A stretch of DNA of 64,000 bases from Paractinoplanes maris (GTDB taxonomy: Bacteria > Actinomycetota > Actinomycetes > Mycobacteriales > Micromonosporaceae): the NCBI RefSeq assembly GCF_023544465.1, contig NZ_JALPVL010000019.1, positions 80,352 to 144,351 on the forward strand, given 5' to 3'. Below the pieces are notes generated by a model that was not told the origin of the DNA, did not search any database, and saw only the letters and a program-made list of their open reading frames with translations. Below, piece by piece: positions 38,287 through 47,360 of this stretch. A program made the translations under genes and the position numbers. The stretch's first letter is position 1. Each line of letters starts with the position of its first letter.

Positions 38287-40337
38287 TCGAGCACCCGAAC
38301 GAGGTCGTCACGAAGGCACTCGTCCGCTTTGTCCAGGTCGGCGCCAAGAAGGCGGCGATCATCACGCTGGACAACGGCTTCGACCACAAGAAGCCGAACA
38401 GCTTCGGACCGGGCGGCCTGAAGTCCCTGGACGAGGCGATCACCGCGGCCACCGAGGGCGACCCCGCGTTCATCGCGATCACCGGCAAGCCGTACATCTT
38501 CTGTGTCGGCGCGGACATCACCGGCATCCCGTTCCTGACCTCACGCGAGCAGGCGATCGAGCTCGGCGAGCTGGGCCACCGGGTGTTCGCGCGGTTGAAG
38601 AACTCGGCGATTCCGACTTTCGCCTTCGTCAACGGGGCCGCGCTCGGTGGCGGCCTCGAGGTGGCTCTGCACTGCCACTACCGCACGGTGTCGGGCGGCG
38701 CGGCGGCCCTCGGTCTGCCCGAGGTCGCGATCGGCCTGGTGCCCGGCTGGGGCGGCAGTCAGCTGCTGCCCAACCTGATCGGCGTCCCCGGCGCGGCCCA
38801 GGTCATCCTGCAGAACCCGCTCACCCAGAAGGTGCTGCGCCCTAAGCAGGCGGTCGAGCTGGGCGTGGCCGACCAGTTGTTCGAGCCGGCCGACTTCCTG
38901 GAGCGCTCGCTGGAGTGGGCGGCCGCGGTCGTCGACGGTGAGCTGACCGTGCAGCGCCCCGAGGTCGACAAGGACATGTGGGAGGGCGTGCTCTTCTTCG
39001 CCAAGCAGCAGCTCGACGAGAAGCTGCACGGCGCCGTCCCGTCGGCCAACAAGGCGCTCGAACTGCTCGCGCTGGCCAAGGACGCGTCCTTCGAGGACGG
39101 CACCGCGGCCGAGACCGAGGCCCTGGCCGACCTGATCATGGGCGACGAGTCCCGGGCCAGCCTGTACGCGTTCGACCTGGTGCAGCGGCGGGCCAAGCGC
39201 CCGGTCGGCGTGCCCGACAAGTCGCTCGCCCGCAAGGTCACCAAGGTCGGCATCGTCGGCGCCGGCCTGATGGCCTCGCAGCTCGCCCTGCTGTTCGCGC
39301 GCCGCCTGCAGGTGCCGGTCGTGCTGACCGACATCGACCAGGCCCGCGTCGACAAGGGCGTGGCCTACGTCACCGACCAGATCGACAAGCTGGTCGGCAA
39401 GCGCCGGCTCGACGAGGGCACCGCGGCCAAGCTGCGCGGCCTGGTCAGCGGCTCGGTCGACAAGTCGGTCTTCGCCGACGCCGACTTCGTGATCGAGGCG
39501 GTCTTCGAGAACCTCGACCTCAAGAAGCAGATCTGGGCCGAGCTGGAGAAGATCGTCACGCCCGAGGCGATCCTGGCCACGAACACCAGCTCGCTGTCGG
39601 TCACCGCGATGGCGGCCGACCTCGAGCACCCGGAGCGGGTCGTCGGCTTCCACTTCTTCAACCCGGTCGCCGTCCTGCCGCTCCTCGAGATCATCAAGGG
39701 TGAGCGGACCGACGACGCGACACTGGCCACCGCGTTCGCCGTCGGCAAGGAGCTGAAGAAGTCGTCGGTGCTGGTCAAGGACGCCCCGGCGTTCGTGGTC
39801 AACCGCCTGCTGACCCGGGTCACCAGCGAGATCTTCCAGGCCATCGACGCCGGCACCCCGCTCGACGTGGTGAACGAGGCGATGGACCCGCTGGGCCTGC
39901 CGATGCGCCCGATCGCGCTGCTCCAGCTGGTCGGCCCGGCCGTCGCCTACCACGTGGGCGAGACGCTGCACCGGGCGTTCCCGGACCGGTTCGCCGAGTC
40001 GGCCAACCTCAAGAAGATCGTCGACGCCGGCCTGCCGGTGATGGTCGACGACGAGATCAACCCCGAGGTGGCCGAGCTGGTGGCGGGCGGTTCCGCGCCG
40101 TTGTCGGCCGATCAGGTACGAGCCCAGGCGCTCGACGCCCTGGCCGAGGAGATCCGGATCATGCTCGACGAGGGCGTGGTGGCCGAGGCGCAGGACATCG
40201 ACCTGTGCATGATCCTGGGCGCCGGCTACCCGTTCCACCTGGGTGGCGTGACCCCGTACCTCGACCGCAGCGGCACCTCCGAGCGGGTGACCGGCAAGCG
40301 GTTCCTCCCCGCGGGGCTGGCCGGCCTCCCCGCGTAG
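38283..40337 (+). CDS. fadB: fatty-acid oxidation multienzyme alpha subunit (enoyl-CoA hydratase / 3-hydroxyacyl-CoA dehydrogenase)
   Basis: The 684-aa protein joins an N-terminal crotonase domain (FCVGADITG; NGAALGGGLEVALHC; LPEVAIGLVPGWGG, supplying the two catalytic Glu) with a 3-hydroxyacyl-CoA dehydrogenase. The dehydrogenase has the NAD loop VGIVGAGLMASQLA at about residue 322, the catalytic HFFNP motif (about residues 458-462) and two C-terminal helical domains. Together with FadA it performs the last three steps of a beta-oxidation cycle. GTG 38283 gives a GTGA overlap with fadA. A strong terminator follows the gene. Confidence 0.95.
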   Translation: MIEHPNEVVTKALVRFVQVGAKKAAIITLDNGFDHKKPNSFGPGGLKSLDEAITAATEGDPAFIAITGKPYIFCVGADITGIPFLTSREQAIELGELGHRVFARLKNSAIPTFAFVNGAALGGGLEVALHCHYRTVSGGAAALGLPEVAIGLVPGWGGSQLLPNLIGVPGAAQVILQNPLTQKVLRPKQAVELGVADQLFEPADFLERSLEWAAAVVDGELTVQRPEVDKDMWEGVLFFAKQQLDEKLHGAVPSANKALELLALAKDASFEDGTAAETEALADLIMGDESRASLYAFDLVQRRAKRPVGVPDKSLARKVTKVGIVGAGLMASQLALLFARRLQVPVVLTDIDQARVDKGVAYVTDQIDKLVGKRRLDEGTAAKLRGLVSGSVDKSVFADADFVIEAVFENLDLKKQIWAELEKIVTPEAILATNTSSLSVTAMAADLEHPERVVGFHFFNPVAVLPLLEIIKGERTDDATLATAFAVGKELKKSSVLVKDAPAFVVNRLLTRVTSEIFQAIDAGTPLDVVNEAMDPLGLPMRPIALLQLVGPAVAYHVGETLHRAFPDRFAESANLKKIVDAGLPVMVDDEINPEVAELVAGGSAPLSADQVRAQALDALAEEIRIMLDEGVVAEAQDIDLCMILGAGYPFHLGGVTPYLDRSGTSERVTGKRFLPAGLAGLPA

Positions 40338-40349
40338 CCGAAAAGTCCG

Positions 40350-40394
40350 ACGATCGACGCCCCGTGCCCAGATGCACGGGGCGTCGATCGTTTT
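40350..40394 (+). terminator. strong intrinsic terminator after fadB
   Basis: acgatcgacgccccgtgc and its exact complement form an 18-bp perfect stem (40350-40367 / 40374-40391) with a 6-base loop and a tttt tail, 13 bases after the fadB stop. Confidence 0.92.
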
Positions 40395-40489
40395 GCCCAT
40401 CCGGCCCGGCCCACCACCCAGAACGGGGGAAGTAGTCGATTGCTCACTACCGATAAGCTCGCGCCCGTACCCGATTCCTGGAGCTCTTG

Positions 40490-41497
40490 ATGTCGCAGCC
40501 CCCGTATCCCGGCCAGCCGTACAACGGTGAGCCCTCTTCCGGCCAGCCGAACCAGGGGGGTCAGCCGCCGTATCAGGGCCAGCCGCCTTACCAGCCCTAC
40601 CCGGGTCAGTCGCCGCAGGAGCCGCCGCCGTACCCGCCGACCACGGCCTACCCGTCGTCCGGTCAGCCCGACTACGGCCAGCCCACGCCGCCGCAGTACG
40701 GTCAGCCCCAGTACGGTCAGTCCCAGCCGGGCCAGCCGCCGTACGGTCAGGGTGACTACAACCAGCCGCCGCAGTACGGTGCTCAGCCCGGCTTCGGCCA
40801 GCAGCCCGGCGGCTACGGCACACCGCAGCCGCCGAAGAAGAAGTCCAAGGTCCTGCCGATCGTGCTGATCTCGACCGCGATCGTCCTGGTGCTCTGCATC
40901 GGCGGCGTCGTCGCGCTCTACATGATCGGTAAGAACGCGGCCGACGACGTCACCGACGCGGTCGACAACCTGCCGACCTCCACCGCCGGCCCGGCCCGGA
41001 CCGACGAGCCGACCACGGCGCCGACCACCCGCGCCGCGGCCACCGTCACCATCGCCGAGCCGAAAACGCTGGGCGGCCGCGACAAGCTGACGTCGGCCCA
41101 GTTCAAGGCCATCGCCGACCAGCTCAAGAGTGGTCTCGAGACGGTGCCCGGCGCGACCAGCACGGTCGGTGCGCTCTACGGGGAGGTCGCCGACCAGGAC
41201 ATCGTGATCCTGGCCGCGGCCGAGGCCCCCATCAAGAACCCGAAGGCCGAGCTCGAGCAGACCTTCTACGGCGCCGGCATCGGTGGCCTGAAGATCGACA
41301 ACATCACCACGGCCCCCACCGGCGCGCTCGGCGGCGCGGCCAAGTGCGGCAGCTCCGAGACGTCCGGCATCGACATGGCCATCTGCACCTGGGCCGACGA
41401 GGGCAGCGTCGGCATGTTCATCTGGTACTTCAAGTCGGTGGCCAAGGCCAAGGCCGAGTTCCCCAAGCTCCGGGCCCAGGTCGAAAAGAAGAGCTGA
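40490..41497 (+). CDS. Pro/Gln/Tyr-rich membrane protein of unknown function
   Basis: The 335-aa product has a disordered cytoplasmic N-terminus of about 115 residues made of PPYGQ/YGQPQ-like repeats, a basic stop (PKKKSK), one membrane helix (about 123-145) and an extracellular domain of about 190 residues. Two Cys in the outer domain (KCGSSE and ICTWADEG) are likely disulphide-bonded. This layout is common among actinobacterial surface proteins. The ATG at 40490 follows GGAG. No enzymatic motif is visible; it stands alone after the fadB terminator. Confidence 0.82.
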   Translation: MSQPPYPGQPYNGEPSSGQPNQGGQPPYQGQPPYQPYPGQSPQEPPPYPPTTAYPSSGQPDYGQPTPPQYGQPQYGQSQPGQPPYGQGDYNQPPQYGAQPGFGQQPGGYGTPQPPKKKSKVLPIVLISTAIVLVLCIGGVVALYMIGKNAADDVTDAVDNLPTSTAGPARTDEPTTAPTTRAAATVTIAEPKTLGGRDKLTSAQFKAIADQLKSGLETVPGATSTVGALYGEVADQDIVILAAAEAPIKNPKAELEQTFYGAGIGGLKIDNITTAPTGALGGAAKCGSSETSGIDMAICTWADEGSVGMFIWYFKSVAKAKAEFPKLRAQVEKKS

Positions 41498-41540
41498 CCG
41501 GGTCAAGCCGACACGCCGCCCGACACGATCACATAGTCGC

Positions 41541-41586
41541 ATCGCCTCCGGAACGGACCGGTCACGGTTCCCGTCCCGGAGGCGAT
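41541..41586. terminator. long hairpin downstream of the Pro/Gln-rich protein gene
   Basis: atcgcctccgg (41541-41551) pairs exactly with ccggaggcgat (41576-41586), with a 24-base loop that has its own accgg/ccggt-like symmetry. It lies 44 bases after the stop and 67 bases before the DUF2637 gene; no U-tract. It may instead act in the leader of the next gene. Confidence 0.45.
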
Positions 41587-41653
41587 TGCGTCATGTCCAG
41601 CCGTCAGGATGGGCCCGACCCGGACAGGGTCAGGCTGACTGAGGAGGGGTCCG

Positions 41654-42598
41654 GTGGTCCTGGAGCAATTGCGTCGCGTCCGCTGGGCCGTGCGGGCGAC
41701 CCTGCTGCTGGGAGTGGCCGCCTCGGTGGTCGCGAACGTCCTGCACGCACTGGACAACCCGATCAGCCAGGCCATCGCCGCCTGGCCGCCGCTGGCCCTG
41801 CTGCTCACCGTCGAGCTGATCTCGCGGGTGCCGGTGCACCGGCGCTACCTGGCCGCGTTGCGCCTGATCTCGACGGCCATCATCGCCGGCATCGCGGCCT
41901 GGGTGTCCTACTGGCACATGGTCGGCGTCGCGGCCCGGTACGGGGAGACCGGCGCGTCGCCCTACCTGCTGCCGCTCTCGGTCGACGGCCTCATCGTGGT
42001 GGCCAGCATCTGCCTGGTCGAACTGGGCGGCCGCATCTCGACCCTGGAACACGCCGCCGCGCAACCAGCGCCGTCTTTCGCCGAGACGGTGCCGGCACCT
42101 CAGCCCATCGCCGGGTTGATCCCGAGCCCGCTCAGTGCGGCTCACGCCCGCGTCAACGGTCCCGGGCCGGCGCCGCGCGCGTCGGGTCCGCTCGGCCCCA
42201 CCACGGCGGCCGCGCTGGCCGAAGTCGCGGCCGCGCTCCCGCGCCCGGCCCAGCCCGCCCCGGCCCCGAGCCCGGCCCACCCTCGCGCCACGGTCGGCGC
42301 GGGCGGCCCGGCCACGGGCCGCGCCGTTCCCGCGCAGCGATCGAGCGCCTCCCCCAGCGGCCGAGCGGTGACAGCGCCCACGACCGGTCGCGTCACTGCG
42401 AGATCCCGTACGCAAGCGGCGAAGCCCCGTCCGGAAGAGGAAGCCACCACCGCGAGGCCGCGCCGGACCCCGGCCGAGACGGTGGCCCTGGCCGCCCGGA
42501 TCAAGGCCGCCCGGCCCGAGCTGTCCGAGGCCGAGCTCGCGGCCGAGCTGGGCATCAGCCCGTCACGCTGGCGTACCGTCCGCCGGGAAGCGGCCTGA
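41654..42598 (+). CDS. DUF2637 membrane protein with C-terminal helix-turn-helix
   Basis: The 314-aa protein has four membrane helices in its first ~125 residues matching DUF2637 (LLLGVAASVVANVLHAL; ISQAIAAWPPLALLLTVELISR; YLLPLSVDGLIVVASI). A Pro/Ala-rich linker of about 110 residues follows, then a helix-turn-helix-like end (ARPELSEAELAAELGISPSRWRTVRRE). DUF2637 proteins (SpdB-like) are frequent on actinobacterial integrative plasmids, but no other mobile-element gene is near. The start is GTG 41654 with GAGGAGGGG upstream. It may be a membrane-tethered DNA-binding protein. Confidence 0.82.
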   Translation: MVLEQLRRVRWAVRATLLLGVAASVVANVLHALDNPISQAIAAWPPLALLLTVELISRVPVHRRYLAALRLISTAIIAGIAAWVSYWHMVGVAARYGETGASPYLLPLSVDGLIVVASICLVELGGRISTLEHAAAQPAPSFAETVPAPQPIAGLIPSPLSAAHARVNGPGPAPRASGPLGPTTAAALAEVAAALPRPAQPAPAPSPAHPRATVGAGGPATGRAVPAQRSSASPSGRAVTAPTTGRVTARSRTQAAKPRPEEEATTARPRRTPAETVALAARIKAARPELSEAELAAELGISPSRWRTVRREAA

Positions 42599-42626
42599 GC
42601 CCAGCCCTGCCGATCACGGGGAGCGG

Positions 42627-42697
42627 GCGAGGTCCAGGCCGTAAAGGGGCGGGGCGAGGTCCAGGCCGCAAGGGGGCGGGGCGAGGTCCAGGCCTCA
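42627..42697. repeat. 27-bp triplication between DUF2637 and the histidine kinase gene
   Basis: gcgaggtccaggcc recurs at 42627, 42654 and 42681 with gyaaggggg-cgggg spacers, an exact 27-base period. The third copy contains the stop codon of the histidine kinase (complement of 42695-42697). It lies wholly in the gap between two convergent genes. Confidence 0.88.
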
Positions 42698-43927
42698 AGC
42701 CACCCCGAGCCCCTTGGCCCGCGGCACCGAGGCCGAGGCCGCCACCACCGGCGTCGCGTCGGCTGTCGGCAGCGACACCGTCACTTCCAGCCCGCCCCCG
42801 TCCTGGGCGACCGCCGACACCGTGCCGCCATGCGCATCGCAGACGGCCCGCACGATCGACAGCCCCAACCCTGACCCCCGCGACCCCGTACGCTCCCATC
42901 CCCCACGCCGGAACGGCTCGAACAACCCCGGCACGTCCCCCGGCTCGACCTCGTATCCGGTGTTCCCCACCACCAGCCGGGCCTGCCCGTTGACCGTCTC
43001 GGTCCGCAGCCACAACCGCCCCAGCAGGTGGTTGTAGCGAATGGCGTTCTCGATCAGGTTCCCGGCCAGCCGGTCGAGCAGCGACGGATCGCCCACCACC
43101 GGCGCGTCGCGCAGGTCGGTCGTCACGTCGAGCTTGAGCCGCTCGGCCTCGGCCTTCACCGCCGACAACGCGGTCGTCGCGCTCATCGACAGGTCGGCCG
43201 GCACCTTGCGCACCAGCCGGCGGCCCGACTGGGCCTCCGACCGGGCCAGCACCAGCAGCGCGTCCACCAGCCCGTTGGCCCGCTCCGAGGCGTTGCGCAC
43301 GACCTTGGCCATCCGGCGGTACTCGGCCACGTCGGCCTCGTCGTCGCTCAGCGTCACGTCGATCTCGGTGCGCATCACGGCCAGCGGCGTGCGCAGCTCG
43401 TGCGAGGCGTTGGCCACGAACCGCTTCTGCGACTCGAACGCGCCGGCCAGCCGGTCGAGCATCGCGTCGAACGTGCGCGCCAGCTCGGCCACCTCGTCGT
43501 CCGCCCCGGAGTAGCGGATGCGCTGGTCGAGCGTCTCCTCGCCGAGCCGCCGCGCGGTCTGCGTCACCGTGTGCAGCGGCCGCAGCGCCCGCCCGGCCAC
43601 CGCGTAGGCCCCGGCGATGCCGATGATGCCGATCAGCACGAGCGCCACCAGCCCTTTGACCAGCACCTCGCGTGATCCCTGCTCGACCAGCGTCTTCTGC
43701 CACTGCACGGCGTCGGCCGCCCTGCCGTCGGCCAGGGTGACCTGGGAACCGGGCGCCAGCCCGACGCCGGGGTGCATCACGTCACCCACCAGCAGCCAGG
43801 CCAGCAGCACCAGGATCGCGCCCGCACCGACCAGCAGGATGCCGTTGAGCAGGGTCAGGCGCAGCCGCAGCGTGGGCCGCAGGGTGAAGCCGGGGCCGCG
43901 TTTGGCCCGGCCGAGATAGACCGTCAT
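42695..43927 (-). CDS. two-component sensor histidine kinase
   Basis: The 410-aa protein has two membrane helices (about residues 27-49 and 91-112) flanking a short extracytoplasmic loop of about 40 residues. A HAMP domain follows, then HisKA with ASHELRTPLAV (His176) and an HATPase_c domain (NLIENAIRYN, GNTGYEV, GSRGSGLGLSIV). The architecture is that of EnvZ/OmpR-family kinases with a minimal sensor loop. It overlaps the response regulator gene by ATGA and is transcribed after it. The signal is unknown. Confidence 0.93.
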   Translation of the reverse strand: MTVYLGRAKRGPGFTLRPTLRLRLTLLNGILLVGAGAILVLLAWLLVGDVMHPGVGLAPGSQVTLADGRAADAVQWQKTLVEQGSREVLVKGLVALVLIGIIGIAGAYAVAGRALRPLHTVTQTARRLGEETLDQRIRYSGADDEVAELARTFDAMLDRLAGAFESQKRFVANASHELRTPLAVMRTEIDVTLSDDEADVAEYRRMAKVVRNASERANGLVDALLVLARSEAQSGRRLVRKVPADLSMSATTALSAVKAEAERLKLDVTTDLRDAPVVGDPSLLDRLAGNLIENAIRYNHLLGRLWLRTETVNGQARLVVGNTGYEVEPGDVPGLFEPFRRGGWERTGSRGSGLGLSIVRAVCDAHGGTVSAVAQDGGGLEVTVSLPTADATPVVAASASVPRAKGLGVA

Positions 43928-44598
43928 GAGAGGACGACCGGTTCGGGCACCCGATAGCCCGCCCCCACCACGGTCTCGATCAGCGGCGGATCGCCGACTT
44001 TCTTGCGCAGGGTCATCACGGTCACCCGGACGGTCGTGGTGAAGGGATCGGTGTTGGCGTCCCACACCCGTTCCAGCAGCTCCTCGCTCGACACCACGCC
44101 GCCGCGCGCCTTGAGCAGCTCCTCCAGGACCCCGAACTCCTTGTTGGTCAGCTCGATCGGGGTGCCGCCGCGGGTGACCACCCGGCGGGTCTGGTCGAGC
44201 ACCAGGTTGCCCACGGTGAGCACGGGCGGTGCGGCCGGGGTGGCTCGCCGGCCCAGCGCCTGCACCCGGGCCACCAGCTCCTCGAAGGCGAACGGCTTGG
44301 CCAGGTAGTCGTCGGCGCCCAGTTGCAGCCCCTCGACGCGGTCGGCGACCGTGCCGCTCGCGGTCAGCATGAGCACCCGGGTCAGCGCGCCCGACTCGAC
44401 CAGGGCGGCGCAGATCTCGTCGCCGTGCATGCCGGGCAGGTCGCGGTCCAGCACCACCACGTCGTACCTGGTCACATAGGCCATCTCGTGGCCCTGCAAC
44501 CCGTCGTACGCGACGTCGACCGCCATCCCCTTGCGCCGCAGCCCCCGTGCGATCGCGTCACAGAGGTTCCGCTCGTCCTCCACCACCAGCACCCGCAC
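43924..44598 (-). CDS. OmpR/PhoB-family response regulator
   Basis: The 224-aa protein has a receiver domain (acidic pocket at residues 7-9, phosphoacceptor Asp51 in VVVLDRDLPG, Lys101 in LAKPF) and an OmpR-type winged helix (LTNKEFGVLEELLKARGGVVSSEELLERVWD...VRVTVMTLRKKVGDPP, about 140-220). The start is GTG 44598, with GGAGGA correctly spaced. It lies just downstream of three beta-propeller genes on the same strand (79 bases after the last), so the whole set may be cotranscribed or jointly regulated. Confidence 0.93.
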   Translation of the reverse strand: MRVLVVEDERNLCDAIARGLRRKGMAVDVAYDGLQGHEMAYVTRYDVVVLDRDLPGMHGDEICAALVESGALTRVLMLTASGTVADRVEGLQLGADDYLAKPFAFEELVARVQALGRRATPAAPPVLTVGNLVLDQTRRVVTRGGTPIELTNKEFGVLEELLKARGGVVSSEELLERVWDANTDPFTTTVRVTVMTLRKKVGDPPLIETVVGAGYRVPEPVVLS

Positions 44599-44677
44599 CG
44601 CAGTCCTCCGTCGACCTAGCCCGCCACAGCCTCGCCGACCCGCGGTGAACCGGACGTGAAGAGGCCATGAGTGAAGG

Positions 44678-45979
44678 CTACCGAAGTGGCCACAGGGCGA
44701 CGTTCGCGTCGACCAGGCGGCAGATGAGCCGGTCCGAGGCGACCTGGCAGCTGTTCGACACGTCGTCGGCCGAGCCGAGCAGGCGGACCGCGAGCGTGGC
44801 CGGGTCGAGGATCCCGTAGTGCACGAGGTAGGCCCCGCGGACGTCGAGTTTGGCGTAGAAGCGCCCGTCCCCGGTCGGCGCCAGGAACTCCCACCGGCCG
44901 AAGTTCCCCCGGGCCGCGCCGGTCTGCAGGTCGACCACCCACAGGGCGGGCTCGTCCGCTCCCCGCTCGGCCCGGGTGGCCAGCAGATGGTCGCCAATTC
45001 CTTCGGCGTACGCGTAAAGGTCCGACCGCCAGAGCTCGCGCCCGGTTGCGGGGTCGAGGGCGGTCATCCCCCGCTGGTGCCGGAAGGTGCAGATGAGCCG
45101 CCCGCAGCCGGCCTGCATCCAGCTCGTCGACAGGTCGGCCCGGGTGTGCCAGCGGAAGGTGAGATCCGGCAACCGGTACGCCGCGAACCCGGCCCGCCCC
45201 TCGTCGGCCATCACCAGGTCGTCGACCGGCCAGATCAGCCCGTTGGCCCGGGCCGGCCGCGTCGGCAGCGCCCGGCTCGCGATCAGCGCGCCGGTGTACG
45301 GGTCCCGGCTCTCCAGCCGCCCCGAGTCGGTCAGCAGCACCAGCCAGCGCGGGAAGTCCCCGGCCCAGCCGGTCTCGGCGATGTAGCCGTCCGACGGCCG
45401 GCGCAATGTCCAGCGGGTGGCCCCGGTCCGCAGGTCGACGCCGTGCACCCAGTCGTCGGTGCCGAGCAGCACCAGATCCCGGGCCGGCGAGACCGCGATC
45501 AGGCGGGCCGTCTGCCGCCACCGGGTGTGGTCGGTGCCCTCGGCCACCGCCACGGTGGCCCAGATGCCGCTGGCGTCGACCTGATAGGACACGACCATCG
45601 TGTCACCGGCCAGGATCACCTGGTTGACGGCGCCCGAGACGGTGACCGTGGTCCGGTCGAGCAGCCGGGCGCCCGGCAGGGCGTAGGTGCTGACGATCCG
45701 CCGGCTCACCTGGGCGACGAGTGTGGCCGACCCGCTGACCAGCAGCATCCGGTCGGCGCCGAGAAACATGGTGTCGCCCAGCCGGGCCGGCACGATGGCC
45801 GGCGGCCGCATAACCGGGAACGGCGCGCCCGCGGCCAGCTGGGCGAGCAGGATGAGGGACAGCAGCGCGAGCAGGGCCCGGCGCGGGACCGGCTGGTCGG
45901 CCTCGGCGGCGGCCGGCGGTGCCTCGCGGGGCAGCTCGCCGAGTTCGATCACGTGGTCCGGCACGGGCGCACCCCCCAC
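44678..45979 (-). CDS. membrane-anchored PQQ-like beta-propeller protein, paralogue 1
   Basis: The 433-aa protein has a short cytoplasmic segment starting with a VIELGEL motif, one membrane helix (about 34-52) and an outer beta-propeller with DLRTGATRWTL, DPATGRELWRSD and DLQTGAARG blade motifs. These are the WD-like/PQQ repeats (D-x-x-T-G-x-x-x-W). PQQ-cofactor residues are not evident, so a scaffolding or sensing role is likelier than dehydrogenase. The C-terminus has a Cys pair (SCQVASDRLICRL). It is the third and last of three tandem paralogues. Confidence 0.82.
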   Translation of the reverse strand: MGGAPVPDHVIELGELPREAPPAAAEADQPVPRRALLALLSLILLAQLAAGAPFPVMRPPAIVPARLGDTMFLGADRMLLVSGSATLVAQVSRRIVSTYALPGARLLDRTTVTVSGAVNQVILAGDTMVVSYQVDASGIWATVAVAEGTDHTRWRQTARLIAVSPARDLVLLGTDDWVHGVDLRTGATRWTLRRPSDGYIAETGWAGDFPRWLVLLTDSGRLESRDPYTGALIASRALPTRPARANGLIWPVDDLVMADEGRAGFAAYRLPDLTFRWHTRADLSTSWMQAGCGRLICTFRHQRGMTALDPATGRELWRSDLYAYAEGIGDHLLATRAERGADEPALWVVDLQTGAARGNFGRWEFLAPTGDGRFYAKLDVRGAYLVHYGILDPATLAVRLLGSADDVSNSCQVASDRLICRLVDANVALWPLR

Positions 45980-45998
45980 TCATTGTGCGCCGGGCCGG

Positions 45999-47357
45999 TC
46001 AGGCCTGATAGGCCCAGATTCGCAGTCCGCCGTCGGTGCGGCACACCACGTGGCTCTCGTCGGAGGTGCAGTCGCTGACCGGTCCGCCGGTCAGCCCCAG
46101 CGGCTGGATCGCGGCCCGGCGCGACAGCACCACGCCGAACGCGCTGGCCCCCTGATCGAGGCTGCGCCGCAGCACGATCGGCCGGCCGGGTTCACCGATC
46201 ACCTCGGCCCGCCAGCCGGCCAGGTCGACCTGGGTCTGCCCGGTGCCCGGGTCGACCAGGCGCATCGGCAGGCCCGACTCGACGTCCACCTCGAGCACGT
46301 AGCCGCCGTACTTCCACAGGTCGACGTCGGCCGGGGCCCGCCAGCGGGCCTCTCCCGTGCGGGGGTCGAGCACGTCGAGCGCCCGCCGGTCGCCCGAGCA
46401 GATCAGGCCGCCGCAGCCGGCCGGTTCGAGCACGATCTTGGGCACCGGCCGCGACCAGCTCCGCTCGAGGGTCTCGACGGAGTAGTTGGCCTCCGCGGTG
46501 GCGATCCCGTCGACACCGTAGGAGACGGTCAGGAGGTCGTCGACGAGGACGCTGCTCATGGGTGGAGCGCCGTCGACGGGCGGCAGGGGCACGCTCGCCT
46601 CGACCTTGCCGGTGTCGCCGTCGATGCGCCGCAGCCGGTCGGACGAGAGCAGCAGCACGGCCGGTTCGTCGCCCGGGACCACGTCGACGTTGACCGAGCC
46701 GGCGGCGCTCACGGTCCAGAGCGTGCGGCCGGTGGCCAGGTCGACCCCGCGGACGTCGGTGCGCAGGGGCGGTTCGGTGTGCGGCTCGCCGGTGGCCGAG
46801 AAATAGAGCATGCCCGGCTCGCCGGACGCCTGGTCGTAGACGGTGTCGTCGCGGAACTGATGCCCCTGCACCACCCCGACGCGGCCGCCGGGCAGCGGTG
46901 CGATCGACGTCGGCGAGGTCCACCGGGTGGCCCCGGTCCGGGCGTCGACGACGGTGGTCCGGGTGCCGTCGCCCAGCAGCACGGCGTCGCCGGCCGGCCG
47001 GGCCTCGAGCCCGGTCATCCCGAGATCGCTCTCGGGCCGGGCCGGGAGGCGCTTGCGCCACAGCTCGCGGGGCGGCTCGGCCAGGCTCCAGGCGGTGGTG
47101 ACCCGCTCGGTCTCGGACACCGCGGCGAACGTGTAGACCTGACCGCCGGCCAGCTGGAACGGCGCCTCGGGGCCGCCGGGGGCGGGCACGGCGCCGAGGT
47201 AGCGCCAGAGCACGGGCAGGACGGGCGCCGCGCCGCCGGCCGCGAGCAGCAGGACGGCGACCAGCAGCAGACCGGGCAGGCGGTATCGGTGGGCGGGCGG
47301 CGCAGTGGTGAGCGTGGGGTCGGGCTGGGCGGTCAGGTCCAGCTCGATCACCGCCAA
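45999..47357 (-). CDS. membrane-anchored PQQ-like beta-propeller protein, paralogue 2
   Basis: The product is about 450 aa and begins (TTG 47357 or GTG 47351) with VIELDL, the same short motif as its neighbours. One membrane helix (about 28-50) precedes a beta-propeller: DARTGATRWTS, DLATGRTLWTV, DPRTGEARWRA, DPGTGQTQVDL. The C-terminus ends in DCTSDESHVVCRTDGGLRIWAY, given here as its last ~22 residues, whose Cys pair matches the other paralogues. It lies 3 bases from the end of paralogue 3 upstream and 19 bases before paralogue 1, so the three form an operon. Confidence 0.82.
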   Translation of the reverse strand: MAVIELDLTAQPDPTLTTAPPAHRYRLPGLLLVAVLLLAAGGAAPVLPVLWRYLGAVPAPGGPEAPFQLAGGQVYTFAAVSETERVTTAWSLAEPPRELWRKRLPARPESDLGMTGLEARPAGDAVLLGDGTRTTVVDARTGATRWTSPTSIAPLPGGRVGVVQGHQFRDDTVYDQASGEPGMLYFSATGEPHTEPPLRTDVRGVDLATGRTLWTVSAAGSVNVDVVPGDEPAVLLLSSDRLRRIDGDTGKVEASVPLPPVDGAPPMSSVLVDDLLTVSYGVDGIATAEANYSVETLERSWSRPVPKIVLEPAGCGGLICSGDRRALDVLDPRTGEARWRAPADVDLWKYGGYVLEVDVESGLPMRLVDPGTGQTQVDLAGWRAEVIGEPGRPIVLRRSLDQGASAFGVVLSRRAAIQPLGLTGGPVSDCTSDESHVVCRTDGGLRIWAYQA

Positions 47358-47360
47358 CGC

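Noticed and set aside
38541..40823. A 760-codon minus-strand open frame over fadB
   Set aside because: Antisense to fadB; no family features, runs through the strong terminator at 40350-40394.
41503..41808. A 101-codon minus-strand frame before the DUF2637 gene
   Set aside because: It lies across the hairpin and the DUF2637 start, has no ribosome site and a Ser/Arg-rich shadow composition.
43924..44997. A longer form of the response regulator starting at 44997
   Set aside because: The extra 133 residues are antisense to a beta-propeller gene; GTG 44598 has a good ribosome site and matches the normal family start.
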